18,606 bases of DNA. Origin: ARS21 sp964615505 (GTDB taxonomy: Archaea > Nanobdellota > Nanobdellia > UBA10117 > ARS21). The stretch's first letter is position 1. Each line of letters starts with the position of its first letter. Positions 6,816 to 13,599 of the stretch are shown piece after piece. The stretch is taken from contig CAZTOR010000004.1 in NCBI GenBank assembly GCA_964615505.1, positions 1 to 18,606 on the forward strand. Direction: 5' to 3'. The position numbers and the translations under genes were made by a program. The notes under the pieces are model-generated. The model had not been told where the DNA came from and did not search any database. It saw only the letters and a list, made by a program, of their open reading frames with translations.

Positions 6816-7378
6816 AGTTCGTGATTTGATAAAAGTGTGTATGGATCATCTTCTAAAGCTTCTAACTCTGCTCTTAAATTGTATGCAGAATGTGCTCTTA
6901 ATGTCAATAATTCTAATTGAGAAGCAATTTTAAATTGTTCATCTGGTGTTGCAGTCCTATATTCATTGATATAATCTTTAATTGTAACTAGTATTTTTTC
7001 GCTATCCAAATTATTAATTCTATCAAGTATAATCTGCTGGGACATTCCAATAAAGCCTGAATTTCCAGCAGCTAGTATTTGTTCACGTCTTGTCAAATTA
7101 TCATCAAATAAGTGTTCACTTCCTTGTTGATAAATGTCTGAAACCATAGCGCGAATACTAGATTCAACGTGGTCATCACTGGTTTCATAATCAATTCCAA
7201 ATCGACTAGTTGCTACATAAGAATTAAGCGTATCAAGTGTGTTGGAAACATCATTGTGTGTTATTGTATCTAAATTTGAAAAAGCTCTAAGTAACTGAGT
7301 GAAATAATCATCTAGAGTTGTTTGATTCTCATATCTAATTCTTTCTTCTGTTTCTTGCATAAATTCAGGTAATGCCAT
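6812..7378 (-). CDS. Uncharacterised acidic all-helical protein (188 residues)
   Basis: I do not recognise this protein. It is predicted to be almost entirely helical and cytosolic, with no signal peptide, membrane segment or Cys motif. It begins MALPEFMQETEERIRYENQT and ends in a strongly acidic stretch near ELEALEDDPYTLL. It has only three lysines and no Cys or Trp, with Asp/Glu/Gln/Thr in their place, unlike the Lys-rich proteins on either side. The ATG is 26 bases from a good TATA box, giving a leaderless reading. The gene lies between two paralogous nucleotidyltransferase-HEPN genes on the opposite strand. It shares its TTAA stop overlap with the first and a 90-base divergent promoter region with the second. 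Confidence 0.75.
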   Translation of the reverse strand: MALPEFMQETEERIRYENQTTLDDYFTQLLRAFSNLDTITHNDVSNTLDTLNSYVATSRFGIDYETSDDHVESSIRAMVSDIYQQGSEHLFDDNLTRREQILAAGNSGFIGMSQQIILDRINNLDSEKILVTIKDYINEYRTATPDEQFKIASQLELLTLRAHSAYNLRAELEALEDDPYTLLSNHEL

Positions 7379-7398
7379 ATAAAATCTGATAATATTTT

Positions 7399-7408
7399 GC
7401 TTATAAAG
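7399..7408 (-). promoter_or_regulatory. TATA box of the 188-residue protein gene
   Basis: On the minus strand this reads ACTTTATAAG-like sequence (core CTTTATAAG), centred about 26 bases before the ATG at 7378. Spacing and match are good, supporting a leaderless transcript from the 90-base divergent region. Confidence 0.6.
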
Positions 7409-7438
7409 TTAACTATTTTATTGCCATGCCTAAGAAAC

Positions 7439-7449
7439 CTTTAAATTAA
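7439..7449 (+). promoter_or_regulatory. TATA/BRE region of the second nucleotidyltransferase-HEPN gene
   Basis: CTTTAAATTAA, preceded by purine-rich AAAC resembling a BRE, is centred about 25 bases before the ATG at 7469. This gives the same leaderless geometry as other genes in the window. Confidence 0.55.
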
Positions 7450-7468
7450 TAGAATAACGACATACACT

Positions 7469-9277
7469 ATGACTGATAAAAATCTACCTTCCGATAATGA
7501 AAAATTGAAGGAAATGTTTGGTAAATTCAAAAAGGAAGATAACTCTAAAGAACTTGTTGAAATGAATAAACGTTTGGATTCTGTTCAAAATAAAGCTGAA
7601 AAAGTTAGAGATTCATTAATTAAAAGACATAAAGACGAGATTCTAGGAGCGATTTTGATTTATAAGAAAAATCCTAAGAATGATTTACCGAGATTACTTA
7701 TTATTTCAGATATAAAGAAAAAAGATAATAAATCAAAGATTGAACATATTTTAAAAATTGAAAAAGAAGGAAATGACTTATCCAAGAAGGATTTCAAAAT
7801 TTCATGTTATCTTCTAGAAGAAATTTGGGAATCTGCGACAAGAGGGCAATACGGATTACTTCAAAGTATAGTATCAGGCAGAATTTTGTATGATAAAGGA
7901 GACTGGATTAAATCACTAAAAGCAGTTGAAATACATAAATTCAGAATGCTAAGAAAGTTTGAAAAATATGTTATTTCATATGTAATTGCCGGTTCATTAA
8001 TTCGCGGTGAAGCAAATCAAAATTCAGATATTGATGTTTCTCTAATAATTGATGATACGGATGTTACTCGTACAACTTCTTCAGATCTAAAAGCAAGGTT
8101 ACGCGATATTGCATTAAAGGAAGCCAGAGATGCTGAACGCGAAGCTGGAATTAAAGGTAAATTAAATGTTCAAGTATGGATATTAACTGATTATTGGATG
8201 GGCTTGAGAAGAGCAGAGCCAATATTTTATACTACTCTCCGAGACGGTATTTCTCTTTATGATAGAGGTATGTTTGCACCATGGAAGTTAATGCTAAATA
8301 AAGGTATGTTGATTCCGAGTCCAGAATCTATTCGTAGATATGTTGATGATGGTAAGAAATATGTTGAGAGATTTAATTATAAATTTAAATCGATGGCTAT
8401 GGAAGATTTCTTTTGGGCATGTATTTATCCTGCACAGGGACTACTAATGCTTCAAGGAGTTCCTCCGGGTGCACCGAGTCAAGTAGGTCCTCAAATGAAA
8501 GAAAATCTAGTAAAAAAGGGCATTTTGGACGCTAAATATTTGAAAATATTTGAAAAAATACATAAAACAAGGAAGAATTTAGAATATGGAAAATTGCAAT
8601 CTGTTTCTCCTGAAGAAGTTGTTAATATGGCAAAATCTGCAAAAGAATTTGTCGAAGCAGTAGAAAAAGCATATAATTCTCTCGAAAAACGTAAAGTAAA
8701 AACAAAGATTGAAGATTTGAAGAGTAGGACTAAAGAAGACGTAAAACTTGTATTAAAAGTTGCAGGAGTAAAATCAAATAAAAAGAATATATCATCTTCA
8801 CTTGAAAGTGAATTAATTAACAAAGGTTTAGCTCGTTCAAAATATAAGGAATTACTCGCTCAATTAGATGGCCTTAATAAGGAGTTAACTTCATTATCTA
8901 TGATGGATAGTCTTGAATATAATTTAGATACTATTCGTGATGAAACAATTAATATAATTAATTCTGAAAAGGGATTAAATAAAGATAAACACCGTTTAAC
9001 ACTAAAATATGGTGCAGGAGAACGTCAAAAAGTTGCATCTATTTGGTTATTTAAAGACATGGCATTTATGATAAAGGATTTGTCCGATAAACAATCTCCA
9101 GTATATAAATATTCTTTTGAAAGTACGGGAAGACTTTCGAATGAACAGAAATCTTCTCTGAAGGTTCTTGAAAATAAACTAACAACATATTCTGGTGAAA
9201 AAGCAAGAATTACTGCAAAAACAATTAATCAATTAAAGGAAATGTTAGATAATAATTTGCAATTATTGATTGGTTAA
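7469..9277 (+). CDS. Large nucleotidyltransferase-HEPN protein with a degenerate N-terminal transferase copy (602 residues)
   Basis: The middle of the protein has an intact nucleotidyltransferase signature: YVIAG175-S176-LIRGEANQNSD187-I-D189-VSLII. A HEPN-like helical region follows at about residues 285-400, paralogous to the 6012-6815 protein: FFWACIYPAQ versus LYWACIDSAH, then APSQV versus SPSQV. The N-terminal part (about 55-160) looks like a second, degenerate transferase domain. ILGAILIYKKNPKNDLPRLL sits where GS and DxD should be, and the following LLEEIWES..SGRILYDKGDW parallels LTDYWMGL..DGISLYDRGMF. The C-terminal 170 residues contain a partial echo of the HEPN half (ELINKGLARSKYKELLAQLD). 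The target is unknown. Its stop codon overlaps the convergent nusA-like stop in TTAA. Confidence 0.8.
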   Translation: MTDKNLPSDNEKLKEMFGKFKKEDNSKELVEMNKRLDSVQNKAEKVRDSLIKRHKDEILGAILIYKKNPKNDLPRLLIISDIKKKDNKSKIEHILKIEKEGNDLSKKDFKISCYLLEEIWESATRGQYGLLQSIVSGRILYDKGDWIKSLKAVEIHKFRMLRKFEKYVISYVIAGSLIRGEANQNSDIDVSLIIDDTDVTRTTSSDLKARLRDIALKEARDAEREAGIKGKLNVQVWILTDYWMGLRRAEPIFYTTLRDGISLYDRGMFAPWKLMLNKGMLIPSPESIRRYVDDGKKYVERFNYKFKSMAMEDFFWACIYPAQGLLMLQGVPPGAPSQVGPQMKENLVKKGILDAKYLKIFEKIHKTRKNLEYGKLQSVSPEEVVNMAKSAKEFVEAVEKAYNSLEKRKVKTKIEDLKSRTKEDVKLVLKVAGVKSNKKNISSSLESELINKGLARSKYKELLAQLDGLNKELTSLSMMDSLEYNLDTIRDETINIINSEKGLNKDKHRLTLKYGAGERQKVASIWLFKDMAFMIKDLSDKQSPVYKYSFESTGRLSNEQKSSLKVLENKLTTYSGEKARITAKTINQLKEMLDNNLQLLIG

Positions 9278-9690
9278 AGTAATTTAATGTCTCGAATATT
9301 TTGATGATATAAATTTATTACTTCTTTAAGTTGTTTAAGTGTTGTTTGACCATTTCCTAATAATTTTCGTCTATCTTTTGGATCCATTAATAACATCGAT
9401 AGAACTCTACGATGAATTTTTGATGAGTTTAATTTAATTGGATAAATAAAGTTTGAAATTGTTTTATCAATATCTTCACCTTTTTCGAATATCTTAATTT
9501 CCTTTTTGAATTGACTTCGTAAATATTTAACATTTACCGCATCCTTACCAATTGCTTTTCGAACTAGACCATTTTCAACTAGAAATATAATTGAATCTTT
9601 GGTAACTATACAATTTAGTGGAGATACTCTCGTCTTTTCCTTGAAAAATGCCATTGTCCTAAGGGCATAATTATCAATTGTTATTGCCAT
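9274..9690 (-). CDS. nusA: NusA-like KH-domain transcription factor, last gene of the polymerase operon
   Basis: The 138-residue protein is the archaeal NusA-like protein. It corresponds to the two KH domains of bacterial NusA without the N-terminal and S1 domains, and it usually follows L30e in archaeal polymerase operons. The first KH spans about residues 20-75 (CIVTKDSIIFLVENGLVRKAIGKDAVNVK region), the second about 85-138 (RRKLLGNGQTTLKQLKEVIN). The GXXG loops are altered: GKDA in the first and GNGQ in the second, each lacking the final glycine that normally contacts RNA. Its start overlaps the L30e stop by one base (TAATG). It is probably a polymerase-associated RNA-binding elongation or termination factor, with possibly weakened RNA contacts. 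Its stop overlaps that of the convergent gene. Confidence 0.85.
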   Translation of the reverse strand: MAITIDNYALRTMAFFKEKTRVSPLNCIVTKDSIIFLVENGLVRKAIGKDAVNVKYLRSQFKKEIKIFEKGEDIDKTISNFIYPIKLNSSKIHRRVLSMLLMDPKDRRKLLGNGQTTLKQLKEVINLYHQNIRDIKLL

Positions 9691-9932
9691 TATTTTTTAA
9701 TACCAATTACTGAAATTAAAAATGGTTTTCTAAGTAAAGTTCCTAATTCTTCACTATTTTGCTTTAATTGCTCAACTTCAACCTTACCTATATTTTTTTT
9801 GAGTTCTAACCTCATTTCTTCAGGATAATTTGAAGAAATAAAAACTTGAACTAATTTTTTAGAGTTCTTAACAACATTTTCAGTTCCATAAATAAGTTTA
9901 TTCTTATTTTTTAATGCATCAGTTAAATTCAT
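9690..9932 (-). CDS. rpl30e: Ribosomal protein L30e (eL30)
   Basis: The 80-residue protein is a short member of the L7Ae/L30e RNA-binding fold, a 50S subunit component. Visible signatures are LIYGTENVVKNSKKLVQVFI (family pattern l..G...v.k..k...v.vi.asn.p), SSNYPEEMRLEL and the C-terminal ELGTLLRKPFLISVIGI (family eLG..cgkpf.vsv.ai). Typical archaeal L30e is about 100 residues, so this one is trimmed. It overlaps rpoA2 by four bases (ATGA) and nusA by one, as expected for the conserved archaeal order rpoA2-rpl30e-nusA. The order supports the identification beyond the divergent sequence. Confidence 0.87.
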   Translation of the reverse strand: MNLTDALKNKNKLIYGTENVVKNSKKLVQVFISSNYPEEMRLELKKNIGKVEVEQLKQNSEELGTLLRKPFLISVIGIKK

Positions 9933-11020
9933 TTCTTTTTAAGCTCCTTACCCATTTTTATAAATAATTCAGGTAAACCTGTTCCGATCGGTACCGGTTG
10001 ATTAATCATAACATTTTCAACAACAGAGGTTAAATTATCGATTTCTCCTCTAACACTTGCTTCAACCAAGTGATTAATAGGAACTTCAAATGCAGCTCTT
10101 GCAAGTACAGATTCTTTTTCTTTAGTTATACCGTGTCTAGTTACTCCTTTTATGTTTCCATCTCTAGTCATAATATCTGCCATTAATGCAATATGTCTTC
10201 TATCTACCAACATACCTTCTTTGTCTAGAATTTCCATTGTATCATTAACAATTGCATCTCTTGCTGCTTCAATTCCTAATGCATCGTGAATTTCATAAAA
10301 ATTATTTGTCTTAGTTCTAGTAAAATCGACTTCAGGTATATCTAAGATTGCTCTTAAATTTGAACCAAATGTTTGAATAATGAACTCATCTCCGCTCTTA
10401 TATGCCATTACATCATCAATTCCGTTGATTCCCGAAACAAAAGTATCTTTTAATTTTTCTTTTAATTTGTAAAGTTTCTTTATATCCTTATCTTTTTCAA
10501 TTATAGAAACGCTTGCAGATTTCTTTAAAACTTCAAATGTTTTCAGTGTTTTCTTTAATTGAGTATGGACTGCATCTATATCTACTGATCTTCGTTTCAT
10601 TTCATCTTTATCTAAGAGAACATTTACTTCACCTTTAGCTAAATCCATAGTAAATTCTTTTGCAATATCTTTAAGTACAGTTTGTTTTAATTTTTGAGCA
10701 ATTTGGTCGGATTTTATTCTGCTCTTATTTAGCGGCGATTTAAGATAAATATGCATTGTTGGAGTAGATGGAATCTTTCTAGCGTCCAAAATTTCAATAA
10801 TTCTAGGTAAACCAAGAGTAACAGATAGCTCTGCACCTACAAAATGGAATGATCTCATTGTAAGTTGTGTTCCAGGCTCTCCTAACGATTGAGCAGATAT
10901 GACTCCAATTGCTTCACCTGGATCAACCTGCATTTCAGGATATCTAGTATTAGCTAATTTATCATTCTTAAATTTCATGCCCTTCGGCAAATCCTTTTTA
11001 ATCCATTTACGTTCAGCCAT
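9929..11020 (-). CDS. rpoA2: DNA-directed RNA polymerase subunit A''
   Basis: The 363-residue subunit is the C-terminal part of the largest polymerase subunit (Rpb1/beta' homologue), completing the active centre with A'. It carries the trigger helices: GEAIGVISAQSLGEPGTQLT then MRSFH59-FVGAELSVTLGLP. H59 is the conserved catalytic-loop histidine. DARKIPSTPT follows, then a divergent jaw region and the conserved C-terminal ARAAFEVPINHLVEASVRGE with IDNLTSVVENVMINQPVPIG. The loop reads FHFVGAE where archaea and eukaryotes have FHxAGVAx, one residue shorter. It overlaps rpoA1 by one base (TAATG) and L30e by four bases, so it is translationally coupled within the operon. Confidence 0.97.
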   Translation of the reverse strand: MAERKWIKKDLPKGMKFKNDKLANTRYPEMQVDPGEAIGVISAQSLGEPGTQLTMRSFHFVGAELSVTLGLPRIIEILDARKIPSTPTMHIYLKSPLNKSRIKSDQIAQKLKQTVLKDIAKEFTMDLAKGEVNVLLDKDEMKRRSVDIDAVHTQLKKTLKTFEVLKKSASVSIIEKDKDIKKLYKLKEKLKDTFVSGINGIDDVMAYKSGDEFIIQTFGSNLRAILDIPEVDFTRTKTNNFYEIHDALGIEAARDAIVNDTMEILDKEGMLVDRRHIALMADIMTRDGNIKGVTRHGITKEKESVLARAAFEVPINHLVEASVRGEIDNLTSVVENVMINQPVPIGTGLPELFIKMGKELKKK

Positions 11021-13599
11021 TATTCGTTTATTATTCTACCTCCATCAGATTTAGCAACATCAATACCGTCTCCGCCAAAAGCAAATTGAACAATCCTTCT
11101 GCTTCCATCTCTAACCGTTCCGTCATATGTAACTCTTAAGTCTTGTAAAGCATTAGCTAATCGTCTATATAAATAACCAGATTTAGGAGTTCTCATTGCA
11201 GTATCCATGAAATTGTCTCTTCCTGTAATTGCTTCAAAAAATACTTCTTTTGCATTTAAACCATCTGCATAATTACTTGAAATAAATCCGTGTGCATCTG
11301 GTCCTAAATCTCCTTTTTCAAAGTGAGCAATAGTTCTGTTTTCGTAACCGAAATTTATTCTTTCTCCTCTAAGATCAGTTTGTCCTTTAAACCCACTCAT
11401 AAGAACAATATTTCTTACTTTATCTCCTGCTCCGGCTTTAGCAGAATTAACTAAATGAGTATTTTCATCTACAGCGTTATCAATCATTTCACCTAATTCA
11501 GATCTAGGATTAGATAATAAATGTTGCATTTTTGTTTCAAAAGTTTCCTTTACAGTTTTACCTGGATATGGTTGAATCTTTCCGGAATTGTATTCTTTAA
11601 TTAATTTATCTGCTTTTGTATTAGTATCCACCAATAATTTGTCAATTGTTTTCTTTAATGAGTCTGAAATATCAAAATCATTGAAACTCATTGTAAATCC
11701 AATATTTTTGGCTACAGCCAGACCTAAATGAATTACATGATTTACAAATTTTGCTGCAACATCCGAACCATAATCTAGATATAATTTATGAATAAGCAGT
11801 CCTCCTTCTGAACCGATCAAAGAATTATCAATTAGTCCCTTGACTAATTCACCCTTCTTTATTACAACTTTACCTTTTACAGTCTTTCCGCCCTTTAATT
11901 CTTTACCTTTTGTTTCGAAATCTAAGTCCTTAGGTAATATCATAGAAAAGATTTGTTTACCGTTCCACAATTCAGTTGAACCATCTTTCTTTTCAGGTTT
12001 AGGTAATTCCTTATCTAATCCAATACTTGTAACTAATGCAGCTGCTTCTGATTTTGTAAAATATTTTTCTTTAGTTAAATAATAACAGCCCAATACGCTG
12101 TCTTCATGTGCCCCAATAATACTTAATCCGTATCGAGGTGTTACAATTTGATTTTGAAGTAATAATAATGTTTCAGCTTCTGCTCTTGCTTCTTCTGTTT
12201 GAGGAACGTGTAAATTCATTTCGTCTCCGTCGAAGTCTGCATTATAAGGTATTGTTACTGCAGGATTAATTCTCAATGTTTCTCCTGGAACTACTTTAAC
12301 TCTATGTCCCATCATAGACATTCGATGCAGAGATGGTTGTCTATTGAATAATACAATATCTCCATCAACTAATGTTCTATCTGCAATATAACCCGGTACC
12401 ACTTCTTCCAAAATTGTTTCAACAGATTCAGTAGTTAGTTTCTTTCTTCCACCTTCATTAGTTGTTACATATCTAACTGCGGGATAATTACCTTGATTTT
12501 TGATTAATTCTTTAATCCAATTAATGTTCCATTCTGTTACTCTTTCTGGAACAGTAATTTCTCTCGCAATTCTTAATGGAACTCCAACTTCATTAATATC
12601 TATATGTGAATCTGGAGATATAACGGATCTTGCACAGAAATTAACTCGCTTACCTGCGAGATTCTGTCTAAAAATACCTTGTTTTCCTTTCAATCTTTGA
12701 GATAAAGTCTTTAATTGTCTTCGTGTTCTGTGTCTTGCCGGAGGAATTCCAGCAATATCATTATTGAAATAAGTAGTTACATGATATTGTAATAAATCCC
12801 ACAAGTCTTCAATAATAATTTCAGGAGCACCTGCATTAATATTTTCAAGTAATCTTTGATTTACTCTTACTACATCGGATAATTTGTGAGTTAGATCATC
12901 TTCAGATCTCTCACCAGTTTCTAAAGTAATGGAAGGTCTTACTCTTATCGGAGGCACCAATAATTCAGTTAAAATCATCCATTCAGGTCTTGCATTTTCC
13001 GGATCAACTCCAAATAGTCTTACATCCTCGTCAGGAATCTTTTCTAATCTTTCTCTAATTTCTGTTGGCCAAATTCTTCGGCTTTCACTTTTAGTTTCTC
13101 CTTCAGTATAAGTTTGAGGCTTTACAAAATTTAATTTAATACGTGGATGTGAACAATGAGGGCAAACTTTTGGAGTGGAAGAAGCTTTGACAACTTCTCT
13201 TGTTAATTTAATTAAAGTTGTAGGATTTTTTTCTTTCTTTGCAGCTTTAAGCTTATCCGTAAACTTAGTTCTTTTCTTTTCATCTAATGCAATTCTACCG
13301 CATTCTGAACAAGTTCCTCTTAAAAAATTATAAACATGAGTTCTATATAGTATATGTACAATTGGTCGAGATAATCTAATACATCCATATCCGCCTGCTC
13401 CTAACTTGAATCTTTTTATACCCATTCCCGGATCTAGAACACCCATTTCAGGATCCATCAATCCATTTCGGACAGGATAACCGTCTGAATCGTAAATTTC
13501 TGGAGTCTTAACAATAACTTTGCTTAATTTCTTGATTTCAGACGGATTCATTAATCCGAATTTTATGCTTCCCACTTCCTTAGTTACAAAATTTGACAT
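11020..13599 (-). CDS. rpoA1: DNA-directed RNA polymerase subunit A'
   Basis: The 859-residue catalytic subunit contains the Mg2+-binding signature NAD455-FD457-GD459-EMNLHVPQ, the RQPSLHRMSMMGHRV lead-in, and the bridge helix near residues 785-815 (GRDNFMDTAMRTPKSGYLYR). The clamp core keeps one structural zinc site (C97-x2-C100 and C146-x2-C149). The usual N-terminal site (CxxC...CPGHFGH) is missing: residues 57-73 read PGMGIKRFKLGAGGYGC. The bridge helix has Pro805 where Ala is usual. The funnel segment reads GAGDKVRNIVLMSGFKGQT, aligned without gap to the family's GARGxxLNLxQMxAxxGQQ but with both key glutamines of QM and GQQ changed in part. A strong Shine-Dalgarno precedes the ATG inside the end of rpoB1. 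Confidence 0.97.
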   Translation of the reverse strand: MSNFVTKEVGSIKFGLMNPSEIKKLSKVIVKTPEIYDSDGYPVRNGLMDPEMGVLDPGMGIKRFKLGAGGYGCIRLSRPIVHILYRTHVYNFLRGTCSECGRIALDEKKRTKFTDKLKAAKKEKNPTTLIKLTREVVKASSTPKVCPHCSHPRIKLNFVKPQTYTEGETKSESRRIWPTEIRERLEKIPDEDVRLFGVDPENARPEWMILTELLVPPIRVRPSITLETGERSEDDLTHKLSDVVRVNQRLLENINAGAPEIIIEDLWDLLQYHVTTYFNNDIAGIPPARHRTRRQLKTLSQRLKGKQGIFRQNLAGKRVNFCARSVISPDSHIDINEVGVPLRIAREITVPERVTEWNINWIKELIKNQGNYPAVRYVTTNEGGRKKLTTESVETILEEVVPGYIADRTLVDGDIVLFNRQPSLHRMSMMGHRVKVVPGETLRINPAVTIPYNADFDGDEMNLHVPQTEEARAEAETLLLLQNQIVTPRYGLSIIGAHEDSVLGCYYLTKEKYFTKSEAAALVTSIGLDKELPKPEKKDGSTELWNGKQIFSMILPKDLDFETKGKELKGGKTVKGKVVIKKGELVKGLIDNSLIGSEGGLLIHKLYLDYGSDVAAKFVNHVIHLGLAVAKNIGFTMSFNDFDISDSLKKTIDKLLVDTNTKADKLIKEYNSGKIQPYPGKTVKETFETKMQHLLSNPRSELGEMIDNAVDENTHLVNSAKAGAGDKVRNIVLMSGFKGQTDLRGERINFGYENRTIAHFEKGDLGPDAHGFISSNYADGLNAKEVFFEAITGRDNFMDTAMRTPKSGYLYRRLANALQDLRVTYDGTVRDGSRRIVQFAFGGDGIDVAKSDGGRIINE

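Noticed and set aside
7387..7401. Possible second Fur box (TGATAAT) in the promoter of the 188-residue protein gene.
   Set aside because: Only one half-site matches; the other half fits the consensus at about three of seven positions, which is expected by chance at this AT content.
11340..11410. Apparent 13-residue deletion in the funnel region of RpoA1 (SGFKG followed directly by QTDLRGERI).
   Set aside because: An ungapped alignment works better: GAGDKVRNIVLMSGFKGQTDLRG lines up with the family GARGxxLNLxQMxAxxGQQxVRG over its full length, so there are substitutions but no deletion.
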